Shown: piece after piece, positions 33,011-61,356 of the stretch
Position numbering within the stretch: position 1 is the stretch's first letter
Layout of the letters: every line of letters starts with the position of its first letter
Assembly: GCF_036038375.1 (NCBI RefSeq)
Contig: NZ_CP107935.1
Location: 8,680,001 to 8,744,000, forward strand
DNA: 64,000 bases
Direction: 5' to 3'
Source of the DNA: Streptomyces sp. NBC_00414
GTDB lineage: Bacteria; Actinomycetota; Actinomycetes; Streptomycetales; Streptomycetaceae
Position numbers and translations under genes: made by a program
Notes under the pieces: generated by a model
What the model saw: the letters and a program-made list of their open reading frames with translations, nothing else
Told to the model about the DNA's origin: nothing
Databases searched by the model: none

Positions 33011-34021
33011 ATGGACAGGCTGGAACTCGACGAGACTGAAATCGGCGCGATGACAGAACTCGTCGACGAGTTCGAGGAAGAATTCGCGACCCTCGACTCG
33101 GAAGAGGCGCTGCACCGGGCCACCGTGCTCGCCCACCAACTCCCCAACAGGGTCCGACTCCATCTGAACGCCTTCCGGCTGGAACAGCTGTCGGGCGTGC
33201 TGTGCATATCCGGCTACCGGGTGGACCAGGACCGGCTGGGCCCCACGCCGGCGCACTGGCGGGGCCAGTCCGGCCCTTCCCCCGCGCACCGCGAGGAACT
33301 GCTCCTCATGCTCTGCAGCTCGCTCCTCGGCGACCCGTTCTGCTGGGCGACCCAGCAGGACGGCAGGATGATCCACGACATCATCCCCATCCAGGGCCAT
33401 GAGCACGAGCAACTGGGCTCCAGCAGCGAGGCGTTGCTGACCTGGCACACCGAGGACGCCTTCCACCCGCTCAGGGGCGACTTCCTGTCGTTCGCCTGCC
33501 TCCGCAACCCCTACGGTGCCGCGACGACCGTCGGATACGCCGACGCGCTCGAACTGCCGCAGGACGTACGGGAGACGCTGTTCGAGGAGCGGTTCATCAT
33601 CCGCCCCGACGAGTCGCACCTCGGCAAGAACAACACGGTGAAGGACCCGGAGCGCCTCGAATCCTTCGAGGACATCGAGGAGATGCAGCGCAACCCCGAT
33701 CTGGTGGCCGTCCTCTTCGGCAACCCGGAGCAGCCCTATCTCCGGGCCGACCCGTACTTCATGAGCGTCGAGGACGGGGACGACGAGGCGCGCTTCGCAC
33801 TCGACACGCTGGTCAAGGCGATGGACGAGGCGATGTTCGATCTCACCCTCGCCAGCGGGGACTTCTGCTTCCTGGACAACTTCCGGGTCGTCCACGGCCG
33901 CAAGCCGTTCAAGGCCCGCCACGACGGGACGGACCGCTGGCTCAAGCGGGTCAATGTCACCGGCGACCTGCGCAAGTCCCGCGCCGCGCGCGACGCCCGG
34001 GCGGTCCGCGCCAGCCGCTGA
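33011..34021 (+). CDS. Fe(II)/2-oxoglutarate arginine beta-hydroxylase, VioC-like
   Basis: A 336-residue clavaminate-synthase-like oxygenase. Iron ligands are His146 and Glu148 in WHTEDAF and His295 in VVHGRKPF; the HxE variant is diagnostic of the VioC group. R309 in DRWLKRVNVT is the probable 2-oxoglutarate Arg. Long collinear matches to VioC as I recall it include PTPAHWR, GDPFCWATQQDGR and ERFIIRPDESHL. VioC makes (3S)-3-hydroxy-L-arginine, the precursor of capreomycidine, and the next gene is a VioD-type enzyme, which supports the same role. ATG 33011 follows GGAGAGG. Confidence 0.88.
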   Translation: MDRLELDETEIGAMTELVDEFEEEFATLDSEEALHRATVLAHQLPNRVRLHLNAFRLEQLSGVLCISGYRVDQDRLGPTPAHWRGQSGPSPAHREELLLMLCSSLLGDPFCWATQQDGRMIHDIIPIQGHEHEQLGSSSEALLTWHTEDAFHPLRGDFLSFACLRNPYGAATTVGYADALELPQDVRETLFEERFIIRPDESHLGKNNTVKDPERLESFEDIEEMQRNPDLVAVLFGNPEQPYLRADPYFMSVEDGDDEARFALDTLVKAMDEAMFDLTLASGDFCFLDNFRVVHGRKPFKARHDGTDRWLKRVNVTGDLRKSRAARDARAVRASR

Positions 34022-34025
34022 GCCC

Positions 34026-34060
34026 GTAGGCCGTAGTCCGTAGTCCGTAGTCCGTAGTGC
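34026..34060. repeat. Heptamer tandem repeat (GTAGTCC)n
   Basis: Five 7-bp units (GTAGGCC, three GTAGTCC, GTAGTGC) begin four bases after the hydroxylase stop codon, like the (GCAAGAC)n array after the aldolase gene at 24870. Confidence 0.9.
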
Positions 34061-34121
34061 GACGCGTGACCGTCCGCGTCCGGAGGTGTCGCCGCCGCCG
34101 AGCCGGCCGGTCACGCGTCGC
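34059..34121 (+). other. Long-loop hairpin between hydroxylase and capreomycidine synthase genes
   Basis: GCGACGCGTGACCG (34059-34072) is perfectly complementary to CGGTCACGCGTCGC (34108-34121), a 14-bp stem with a 35-base loop. It could attenuate or stabilise the intercistronic message. Confidence 0.6.
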
Positions 34122-34233
34122 ACGCGTCGAAGCCACCGCACCCGCCCGCTCCCGTCGAACCCGCCGCACCTGTCGTACTCGCATCCGACACTCCGACACT
34201 CCGCCACTCAGACACGGAGAACGAGGGCACTTC

Positions 34234-35349
34234 ATGAGACTTCGGTCCGCACCGCTCGAAGACTGGTTGCGCGATTACTACTTCACCGCCGAGATCGACA
34301 TCAGCTCCAGCGGATTCCACTCGTACTCCATGGCGGAGCTGCGCGCGAAGACCGGCCTGCGCCACGCGGACGTCGACCGGCTGGTGTTCGACGACGGCTA
34401 CTCCCTCGGCGCTCCTGACGTACGCGCCGCCGTCGCCCGCCACTGCGGGGGCGTCGACCCGGACAAGGTGATGACGACGAGCGGCTCGGGCGAGGCCCTG
34501 TCGCTGGTCCTCAGCGCGCTGCTCCGCCCCGGCGACGAGGTCGTCGTCGTCCAGCCCGGCTACCACCTGCTGGTCGAGTACGCCATCGCGCTCGGCTGCA
34601 CCATCAAGACCTGGCGGCTGGACCCCGACAAGGACTGGCGGCCCTCGCTGGACGAACTCGCCGAGCTGGTGACCGAGCGCACCCGGGCGATCATCGTCAA
34701 CTTCCCCCAGAACCCGACGGGCGCCACCCTCACCGAGACCCAGCAGGACCGACTCGTCGGACTCGCGGAGGGCGTCGGCGCGTACGTCCTGTGGGACGGC
34801 GCGTTCACCGACCTCACCTACGAGGTCCCGCCGCTGCCGGAGATCACCGCCCGCTACGAGCGCGCCGTCAGCTTCGGTACCTTCTCCAAGGCGTTCGGGC
34901 TGCCCGGCCTGCGGTTCGGCTGGTGCGTGGCACCCTCCGAGCTGCTCGCCGACTGCGTACGCATCCGTGACTACACCACGCTGCACGTGTCGCCGCTCGT
35001 AGAACTCCTGGCCCTGGGCGTTCTGGAGAACGCCGACGCGTTCATCCGGCCGCGCCTCGACCAGGCCAGGCTGAACCGCGTCACCCTGACGGACTGGGCC
35101 GCGGCCCACCCCGACCTCGTGTCCCTCGCGTCGCCGGCGGGCGGAGTCACGGCCTTCCCCCGGCTCAAGGGTCCCGCCGACGTGGACGCGTTCTGTGACG
35201 AGCTCTTCCAGAAGCGTGGCGTCCTGGTCATTCCCGGGTCCTGTTTCGGCCGTTCGCAGCACATCCGAGTCGGCTTCGGCGGGATGCCCGACCAGCTCCA
35301 GGAGGGCCTGGAGCGCCTGACGCTCGCACTGACCGAGGCCAGCGGCTGA
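34234..35349 (+). CDS. PLP-dependent capreomycidine synthase, VioD-like
   Basis: A 371-residue fold-type I aminotransferase-like enzyme. The PLP lysine is Lys219 in SFGTFSKAFGLPGLRFGW and the ring-contacting Asp188 is in YVLWDGAF; NFPQNPTGA is the usual Asn motif. The N-terminal LEDWLRDYYFTAEIDISSSG is the signature I associate with VioD and streptothricin OrfR, which cyclise 3-hydroxyarginine to capreomycidine. This makes it distinct from the MppP-type arginine oxidase of enduracididine pathways. ATG 34234 follows GAGGG. Together with the VioC-type gene it should supply capreomycidine to the NRPS. Confidence 0.85.
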   Translation: MRLRSAPLEDWLRDYYFTAEIDISSSGFHSYSMAELRAKTGLRHADVDRLVFDDGYSLGAPDVRAAVARHCGGVDPDKVMTTSGSGEALSLVLSALLRPGDEVVVVQPGYHLLVEYAIALGCTIKTWRLDPDKDWRPSLDELAELVTERTRAIIVNFPQNPTGATLTETQQDRLVGLAEGVGAYVLWDGAFTDLTYEVPPLPEITARYERAVSFGTFSKAFGLPGLRFGWCVAPSELLADCVRIRDYTTLHVSPLVELLALGVLENADAFIRPRLDQARLNRVTLTDWAAAHPDLVSLASPAGGVTAFPRLKGPADVDAFCDELFQKRGVLVIPGSCFGRSQHIRVGFGGMPDQLQEGLERLTLALTEASG

Positions 35350-35396
35350 AGCCCGCGGCCCCCGACGACGCCCGGTCGCGGTCCGAGATGTCCCGC

Positions 35397-35519
35397 TGAC
35401 CGCGTCCTGGCCGCGTCCTGACCGGTCTTGACCCTGTCCTGGCCGCGTCCTGGGCGCGTACGTCTGCCCGTGTCCCTCTGGCCGGGGACGCCGCCGTCCC
35501 TCCTGTGGGGGACGGCGTC
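35397..35519 (+). repeat. 11-bp tandem repeats followed by a hairpin
   Basis: Six imperfect ~11-bp units (consensus TGGCCGCGTCC) span 35397-35461. A hairpin follows: GACGCCGCCGTCCC (35487-35500) against GGGGACGGCGTC (35508-35519), a possible terminator for the aminotransferase gene ahead of the histidine kinase gene. Confidence 0.6.
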
Positions 35520-35563
35520 ATCGCTGGCCGGAGGGATGATCCCGAGCACCCCCGGCTGCCATA

Positions 35564-36823
35564 ATGACCGGCGTGCACCGTGCGACGGCTTGGCGTGACA
35601 CCTGGATCGCAACGCGACGGCGAGTGTCGGAACTTCCGCACGTGAGTGCGCTGTCCGGGACCGTTCTCGGGCTGCTCGCCGTCCTGGAGTCACTCGCCGA
35701 GTTCATCGGCGCCCACGGTTCGATTCCCCGGCTGTTCGCCGACGCCACCTCGGAAGCGGGCCCGCACGGCAGCGCGGCAGGCGTGCAGTTCGCCATGGTG
35801 GTCGGCCTGTTGTGCGTGTGCACCGCCCTGCCGCTGGTCTTCCTGCGTCCCCTGGCCGCCGGGGTCACCGTCACCGCGGCGAGCCTCGGCTCCCTCCTGA
35901 TCTTCGAGACGCTGACCCTGGCGGGCTTCGCCGCCCAGCTCGTCGCCCAGTACCGGCTCGGCCGCAGCGGCTCCCTCCTGCCCGCCGGGCTCCTCGGCAC
36001 GCCCTTCCTCGTACTGGCCCTGGCGGGGCCCGACGACACCGACTACCGGGTACGGGTCGTGCTCGTCGCGGCACTGGCCCCCCTGGCCGCCTTCGTCGGG
36101 CTCGTCGCCCGTTCCAACGAACAGAACCGGCAGCACAGCGCCATCCGCGAGGTCATGGACGGCACCCAGTGGGAGAACGCCGCACGCGGAGAGCGCGTCC
36201 GCATCGTCCGGGAACTGCACGACGTCGTCGGCCACCACATCTCCATGATCGCCGTGCAGGCCGAGACGGCCCGGATGGCGACCGCCGGCATGCCCGCCGA
36301 GGGCGCCGAACGGCTGCTCGGCATCGGGGACACCGCCCGCGCCGCCCTGACCGAGATGCGCCGGCTGCTCGGCGTGCTCCGCGAGGACACCGAGTCCGTC
36401 ACCGGCGGCGACCGCAGGCCGCAGCCCGACCTGGGACAGCTCCACGAACTGCTCGACGAGGCGCGCAAGGCGTCCGCCACGTCCATCCGCCTCATCCTCA
36501 GCGGCTCACCGAGCGAACTGGACCCGGGCATCGAACTCGCCGCCTACCGCATCGTCCAGGAATCCCTCACCAACGCCCGCAAGCACGCCACCGGCGCCGC
36601 CGTCGACGTGGAACTCACCTATGCCGACGAAGCCCTGCACGTGCGCGTCCGCGACAACGGCCCGGGCCCGCCGCCCGACCGGACCACCGGCGGACACGGT
36701 CTCCTCGGCATGCGGGAACGCGCGTCCGCGGTCGGCGGCGACGTACACACCGGTTCGGCGTTCGGCGGTGGCGGTTTCGTCGTCGAGGCGCGCTTCCCCA
36801 CCAAGTCGGCAGAAACCCCATGA
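35564..36823 (+). CDS. Sensor histidine kinase (NarL-type, HisKA_3)
   Basis: A 419-residue membrane sensor kinase. Several N-terminal helices lie between about 28 and 182 (for example GVQFAMVVGLLCVCTALPLVF). The phosphorylated His219 is in RELHDVVGHHISM, and the HATPase has IVQESLTNARKHA and GHGLLGMRERASAVGG. No extracellular sensor domain is apparent, so the signal is probably membrane-related. ATG 35564. The partner regulator gene follows after an 81-bp spacer made of 17-bp repeats; the kinase C-terminus (KSAETP) is itself encoded by the first repeat unit. The position inside the NRPS cluster suggests control of export or immunity, by inference. Confidence 0.92.
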   Translation: MTGVHRATAWRDTWIATRRRVSELPHVSALSGTVLGLLAVLESLAEFIGAHGSIPRLFADATSEAGPHGSAAGVQFAMVVGLLCVCTALPLVFLRPLAAGVTVTAASLGSLLIFETLTLAGFAAQLVAQYRLGRSGSLLPAGLLGTPFLVLALAGPDDTDYRVRVVLVAALAPLAAFVGLVARSNEQNRQHSAIREVMDGTQWENAARGERVRIVRELHDVVGHHISMIAVQAETARMATAGMPAEGAERLLGIGDTARAALTEMRRLLGVLREDTESVTGGDRRPQPDLGQLHELLDEARKASATSIRLILSGSPSELDPGIELAAYRIVQESLTNARKHATGAAVDVELTYADEALHVRVRDNGPGPPPDRTTGGHGLLGMRERASAVGGDVHTGSAFGGGGFVVEARFPTKSAETP

Positions 36824-36904
36824 CGGCAGAAACCCCACGACGGCAGAGACTTCATGTCGGCAGAAACCGCAGGACGACAGAATCCCCATGACGGAAGAGA
36901 CCTC
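36803..36904. repeat. 17-bp tandem repeat spanning the kinase end and regulator start
   Basis: Six imperfect 17-bp units (consensus ATGACGGCAGAAACCCC) fill 36803-36904. Three units open with ATG (36820, 36854, 36888), so each copy offers a start codon in a shifted frame. The true regulator ATG is immediately after the last unit. Confidence 0.9.
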
Positions 36905-37606
36905 ATGACCACCCCGTCCTCGCTGATCCGCGTCGTCGTCGCCGACGACCACGTCGTGGTCCGCACCGGTTTCGCCGCGCTGCTCGACAGCCAGCCGGAC
37001 TTCACCGTCGTACAGACCGCGTCCTCCGGAGCGGAAGCGGTACGCGTCTGCCGCGAGGTCTCACCGGACGTCGTCCTCATGGACATCCGCATGCCCGAGA
37101 TGGACGGCATCGAGGCCACCAGACAGCTCGTCGGCTCCTCGCCCGACGGCGTCGCCGTCCCGCGCGTCCTCATCCTGACGACGTTCGACCTCGACGAGTA
37201 CGTGTACGACGCGCTGCGCGCCGGAGCCAGCGGCTTCCTCCTCAAGGAGGTCACCGCCGAGCGGCTCTTCGACGCCGTACGCGTCGTCGCCGCCGGGGAC
37301 GCCCTGCTGGCCCCCGGCATCACCCGCCGGCTCATCAGCGAGTTCGCCCTGATGCCCGCCAGGCCCGATGCCACGCCGCCGCCCGGCATGAAGGCGCTCA
37401 CCGCCCGTGAGCGCGAGGTCCTGCTGCTCGTCGCCGAGGGCCTCTCCAACCCGGAGATCGGCGCCAGGCTGGTCGTCAGCGAGGAGACGGTGAAGACACA
37501 CGTCAGCCGCATTCTCGGAAAGCTCGCGCTGCGCGACCGCACCCAGGCCGTGATCGCCGCCTACGAAACGGGACTTGTCGTGCCCGGCACCCGTAAGCCG
37601 GAATAG
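36905..37606 (+). CDS. LuxR/NarL-family response regulator
   Basis: A 233-residue response regulator. The receiver domain (1-125) has Asp14/Asp15 in VVADDH and phospho-acceptor Asp60 in VVLMDIRMPEMDG; the LuxR-type helix-turn-helix is LTAREREVLLLVAEG...SEETVKTHVSRILGKL. ATG 36905 follows GGAAGAG in the last repeat unit; an in-frame ATG at 36854 would add 17 repeat-encoded residues (MSAETAGRQ...) and is less likely. It is cognate to the kinase encoded upstream. Confidence 0.92.
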   Translation: MTTPSSLIRVVVADDHVVVRTGFAALLDSQPDFTVVQTASSGAEAVRVCREVSPDVVLMDIRMPEMDGIEATRQLVGSSPDGVAVPRVLILTTFDLDEYVYDALRAGASGFLLKEVTAERLFDAVRVVAAGDALLAPGITRRLISEFALMPARPDATPPPGMKALTAREREVLLLVAEGLSNPEIGARLVVSEETVKTHVSRILGKLALRDRTQAVIAAYETGLVVPGTRKPE

Positions 37607-37631
37607 CGCTCCGCCGGAACTGCTCGCTCGC

Positions 37632-37660
37632 GCCGCCGGAACCACTGGTCCGGCGGCTCT
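37632..37660 (+). terminator. Terminator after the two-component genes
   Basis: GCCGCCGGA (37632-37640) pairs with TCCGGCGGC (37649-37657) around an eight-base loop, followed by TCTTCCT. It separates the regulator gene from the StrR-type promoter at 37698. Confidence 0.7.
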
Positions 37661-37697
37661 TCCTCGGACCGCGCCCGCCCCGGCGGCGCGTCCGAGT

Positions 37698-37779
37698 GTT
37701 CAACTGCGGCACGGCGTCAGTTGAATACCGTCATCGGCACCTGAACCTATTGCCACTCCTGAGCGCACTCGGGGATGCT
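37698..37779 (+). promoter_or_regulatory. StrR-type inverted repeat and promoter of the exporter-NRPS unit
   Basis: GTTCAACTG-N11-CAGTTGAAT (37698-37726) is a near-perfect StrR-type operator. A -35-like TTGCCA lies at 37750-37755, 23 bp downstream of the repeat, with a weak -10 near 37774. The spacing to the -35 is almost the same as at 31533, so one activator could switch on both transcripts. Confidence 0.7.
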
Positions 37780-37839
37780 TGCAACCGAGCGAAGCTGTGC
37801 CGGAACAATGCGAGAGAATTCCGTGAGGAGATACCCGCT

Positions 37840-39819
37840 GTGAAAGTGACGGTACAGGCTCCGGCCGACGAGCCGCCGCCCGAGGGAAATCCTCAGGGTT
37901 CCGAAGGGCATCAACGAATTCGCCCCGGAATAGTCCGGAGGATTGTTCCCTATGCAAAACCGTATCGATTTCGGCTGCTGTTCCTGATAGGCGCGTCCGC
38001 ACTGGGCGCCGTCGTCACGGCGGCCAGCCCCCTGCTGTTCGGCGTCATCATCGACAAGGGCATCACTCCGCAGAAGACGGATGTCGTGATCGCGGTGGCC
38101 GGAGCGCTGCTCGCCCTGGCCCTGCTCGAAGCCCTCACGACGTACTGGCAGGCCAAACTCTCCGCGCAGATCGGCGAGGGCCTCATCTACGACCTGCGTA
38201 CGGCCGTGTTCGGACACGTCCAGGCGCAACCGCTCGCCTTCTTCACCCGGTCCCAGACCGGATCGCTCGTCAGCAGACTGAACACGGACGTCATCGGCGC
38301 ACAGCAGGCGATCACCGTGCTGATGGCCGAGACCGTCAACACCATGCTGACGCTCGTCCTCGTCCTCGCCGCGATGTTCTACCTCTCGTGGCAGCTCAGC
38401 CTCATCGCACTGGTCATGATCCCCTTCTTCCTCTTCCCCGGAAAGATCATCGGCCGTCGTATGCAGCGCCTCGCCCGGGGCACCATGCAGCTCAACGCGG
38501 AGATGGGCTCGCTGATGAGCGAGCGCTTCAACGTCGCGGGGGCGATGCTCAACAAGCTGTACGGGCGCCCCGCCCACGAGTCCGCCGTGTTCGCGGGACG
38601 GGCCGCCGACGTCCGAGACATCGGTGTGAAGACCAATGTGACGGCACAACTCCTCGGCATCGTCATGGGCCTCACCGCCTCGGTGACCCTCGCGCTGCTC
38701 TTCGGGATCGGCGGGCTCCTCGTCGTCGACGACGCCTTCGCACTCGGCACCCTCGTCTCCCTGGTCACGCTCGTGGGCCGCCTCTACACACCCATCCAGC
38801 AGCTCTCCAGCGTGCAGGCCAACGCGATGACCGCACTGGTCAGCTTCGACCGGGTCTTCGAGATCCTCGACCTCGAACCCCTGGTCAAGGAACGGCCGGG
38901 AGCGACAGCGCTGCCCGCCGGCGGTGGTGGCCCCAGGAGTGGCGGCTCAGCCGCCGTCGGCCCCGCGGGCTCGGCCGCACCGGAGATCGAGTTCGACAAG
39001 GTCTCCTTCCGCTACCCCGCCGCCGACGAGGTGTCCCTGGCCTCACTGGAGTCGATCGCCCTGCCCAACTCGGAACGCGGTGACGACGCCCTGGTCCTCG
39101 ACGAGGTCAGCTTCCGGGCACCCGCGGGGAAACTCACGGCACTCGTCGGCCGCTCGGGCGCGGGCAAGACCACCATCACCAACCTGATGCCGCGCTTCTA
39201 CGATCCTGTCTCCGGCTCCGTACGCATCGCCGGCCACGACCTCCGCGACGTCACCCTGGCCTCCCTGCAGGACACGGTCGGCGTGGTCACCCAGGACGCC
39301 CACCTGTTCCACGAGACCATCCGGGCCAACCTGATGTACGCCCGCCCCGACGCCACCGAACGCGACCTGGTGGAGGCCTGCGAGGCGGCCCGGATCTGGG
39401 ACACCGTCGCGACTCTGCCCAACGGCCTCGACACCGTCGTCGGTGACCGCGGGTTCCGGCTCTCGGGCGGCGAGAAGCAGCGCATCGCCCTGGCCAGGCT
39501 GCTGCTCAAGGCCCCGCCCGTCGTCGTACTGGACGAGGCGACCGCCCACCTGGACTCGGAGTCCGAGGCCGCCATCCAGCGGGCCCTCAAGACCGCGCTG
39601 GCCGGCCGTACCTCCGTGGTGATCGCCCACCGGCTGTCCACCATTCGCGAGGCCGACCAGATCCTCGTCATCGACGAGGGCCGGATCCGCGAACGCGGCA
39701 CCCACGAGACGCTGCTGTCCGACGGCGGCCTCTACGCCGACCTCTACGACACCCAGTTCGCCCGGCAGAAGACGCCCGCCGACGAATCCGTGCTCGACGT
39801 CGCGGGCCCGGGGCGCTGA
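37840..39819 (+). CDS. ABC exporter, fused transmembrane and ATPase domains (MsbA/MDR type)
   Basis: A 659-residue half-transporter. Six helices (about 45-335) precede the nucleotide-binding domain. Walker A GRSGAGKTT, Q-loop VTQDAHLF, signature LSGGEKQRIALARLLL, Walker B VVVLDEATAHLD and H-loop IAHRLST are complete. The NBD carries a Gly/Pro/Ala-rich linker insert (about 395-420) before the core. GTG 37840 follows GAGGAG; upstream frames lack support. Its place behind a StrR-type site and ahead of mbtH and the NRPS genes makes it the probable product exporter and resistance pump. Confidence 0.92.
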   Translation: MKVTVQAPADEPPPEGNPQGSEGHQRIRPGIVRRIVPYAKPYRFRLLFLIGASALGAVVTAASPLLFGVIIDKGITPQKTDVVIAVAGALLALALLEALTTYWQAKLSAQIGEGLIYDLRTAVFGHVQAQPLAFFTRSQTGSLVSRLNTDVIGAQQAITVLMAETVNTMLTLVLVLAAMFYLSWQLSLIALVMIPFFLFPGKIIGRRMQRLARGTMQLNAEMGSLMSERFNVAGAMLNKLYGRPAHESAVFAGRAADVRDIGVKTNVTAQLLGIVMGLTASVTLALLFGIGGLLVVDDAFALGTLVSLVTLVGRLYTPIQQLSSVQANAMTALVSFDRVFEILDLEPLVKERPGATALPAGGGGPRSGGSAAVGPAGSAAPEIEFDKVSFRYPAADEVSLASLESIALPNSERGDDALVLDEVSFRAPAGKLTALVGRSGAGKTTITNLMPRFYDPVSGSVRIAGHDLRDVTLASLQDTVGVVTQDAHLFHETIRANLMYARPDATERDLVEACEAARIWDTVATLPNGLDTVVGDRGFRLSGGEKQRIALARLLLKAPPVVVLDEATAHLDSESEAAIQRALKTALAGRTSVVIAHRLSTIREADQILVIDEGRIRERGTHETLLSDGGLYADLYDTQFARQKTPADESVLDVAGPGR

Positions 39820-39886
39820 CACCCCGCGCGACGACTCGCGGACTCGCGCGCCCACGCACACACGGCACCACCCCCTGAACTTTCTC

Positions 39887-39946
39887 CCGCAGTCCCGTTC
39901 TCCGCAGTTCCCATTCCCGCACTTCCCGTTTCCGTAGTTCCCTTTC
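39887..39946. repeat. 15-bp tandem repeat in the mbtH leader
   Basis: Four imperfect 15-bp units (consensus CCGCAGTTCCCGTTC) run from 39887 to 39946, ending 30 bp before the mbtH start. Confidence 0.85.
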
Positions 39947-39975
39947 CTGATCGACGTTGTGAAGAGGAGACCGCC

Positions 39976-40197
39976 TTGCGCACCGTGAGCTTTGACTTCG
40001 AAACCCCTGAGGCACGATTCAAGGTCCTGATCAACCACGAGGAGCAGTACTCCCTGTGGCCCGCCGACCTCGACGTCCCCGGCGGCTGGGACGAGACAGG
40101 TGTGACCGCCTCCAAGGAGGAATGCGACAAGTACATAGAGGAGACCTGGACCGATATGCGGCCCAAGAGCCTGCGTATCGCGCTCGACGGAAAATAG
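39976..40197 (+). CDS. MbtH-like protein (NRPS adenylation chaperone)
   Basis: A 73-residue MbtH family protein that binds and activates adenylation domains. The family core NHEEQYSLWPADLDVPGGW and ETWTDMRPKSLR are intact, with the invariant Trp and Pro residues in place. Start is TTG 39976 with GAGGAGA upstream. It sits directly ahead of the NRPS genes and likely serves several of their A domains. Confidence 0.95.
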   Translation: MRTVSFDFETPEARFKVLINHEEQYSLWPADLDVPGGWDETGVTASKEECDKYIEETWTDMRPKSLRIALDGK

Positions 40198-40208
40198 CGG
40201 GTCACGGA

Positions 40209-41006
40209 ATGCCGCACGTATTCACCAACGGCATCCGGCTCTCCTACGAACGGTCGGGCCGAGGCGAACGAGTTCTCATGATCATGGGCTCCTCGGCCGC
40301 CGGCCGGGTCTGGACCCTGCACCAGACCCCCGCACTGAACGAGGCCGGCTACCAGGCCATCACGTTCGACAACCGCGGCATCGCCCCCTCGGACGTTCCA
40401 CCGGGGAAGTACACGCTCGCCGACATGGTCGCCGACACCAAGGGCCTCATCGAGGCCCTCGATGCCGCGCCCTGCCGGATCGTCGGGGTCTCCCTGGGGG
40501 CGATGATCGCGCAGGAACTGGCCATCAGCCACCCGGAGCTGGTCCGGTGTGCCGTCCTGATCGCCACCAAATCGCGCTCGGACGCCCTCCGAACCGCTCT
40601 CGGCACGGCGGAACGAGCCCTGATGCAGAGCGGAGTGAAGCTGCCGGCCGACTACGAGGCCGCGATGTCGGTGCTGCAGATGCTCTCGCCCGCGACGCTG
40701 AAGGACGACAGCGCCGTCTCCCTGTGGCTGGAGACGTTCCGACTGGCCGGAGCCGAGAACTCGATCGGCCAGACCTGGATCAACACGGACGAGGACCGGC
40801 GCAAGGCACTCCAGGATGTCTCGGCGCCGTGCCGCGTCATCGGCTTCAGCGACGATTTCGTCACTCCGCCCCATCTGGCCGCCGAAGTCGCCGAGGCGAT
40901 TCCCGAGTGCGACTACGTGGAGATCCCCGACTGCGGTCACTTCGGCTATCTCGAACGTCCCGCCGAGGTCAACGCGGCCATCATCGATTTCCTCGACAAG
41001 CACTGA
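40209..41006 (+). CDS. Alpha/beta hydrolase, cluster-associated
   Basis: A 265-residue alpha/beta hydrolase. The nucleophile Ser95 is in GVSLGAMIAQ, the oxyanion region is MIMGSSAAGRVW, and the catalytic His is in CGHFGYLERP near residue 243. It starts 11 bp after mbtH and precedes the NRPS by about 170 bp, so the three are probably one transcript. It could be an editing thioesterase, a stand-alone releasing enzyme or a tailoring/self-protection hydrolase; sequence does not decide. It lacks the GHSxG typical of type II thioesterases. Confidence 0.85.
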   Translation: MPHVFTNGIRLSYERSGRGERVLMIMGSSAAGRVWTLHQTPALNEAGYQAITFDNRGIAPSDVPPGKYTLADMVADTKGLIEALDAAPCRIVGVSLGAMIAQELAISHPELVRCAVLIATKSRSDALRTALGTAERALMQSGVKLPADYEAAMSVLQMLSPATLKDDSAVSLWLETFRLAGAENSIGQTWINTDEDRRKALQDVSAPCRVIGFSDDFVTPPHLAAEVAEAIPECDYVEIPDCGHFGYLERPAEVNAAIIDFLDKH

Positions 41007-41178
41007 ACATCCACCGAGGGAAGTGGCGACGGGAGAGGCGGGAATGGCCCGCAGAAATGACTGAAGCAATGGATACAGGAATGAACCGAAGGAACTAGCC
41101 GGGAAAAACATCGGAACGAGCAGGGAAAGTACGCCGGTAATCGCGGTGCGGCAGCTCGAAGGGCTCAGTGGGGGCGTC

Positions 41179-61352
<20,174 letters not shown>

Positions 61353-61356
<4 letters not shown>

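Noticed and set aside
34234..35349. Assignment as an MppP-type arginine hydroxylase/deaminase (enduracididine pathway)
   Set aside because: The N-terminal LEDWLRDYYF...DISSSG signature fits VioD/OrfR, and no MppQ/MppR genes are nearby.
40209..41006. Type II thioesterase
   Set aside because: The nucleophile motif is GVSLG rather than the GHSMG typical of type II thioesterases, and the overall pattern fits general alpha/beta hydrolases; left as a broader call.
41007..41178. A missing N-terminal half of the first condensation domain upstream of the NRPS
   Set aside because: No C-domain motifs (LPLSFAQQR or HHxxxD) in any frame of this short gap, so a simple frameshift does not explain the truncation.
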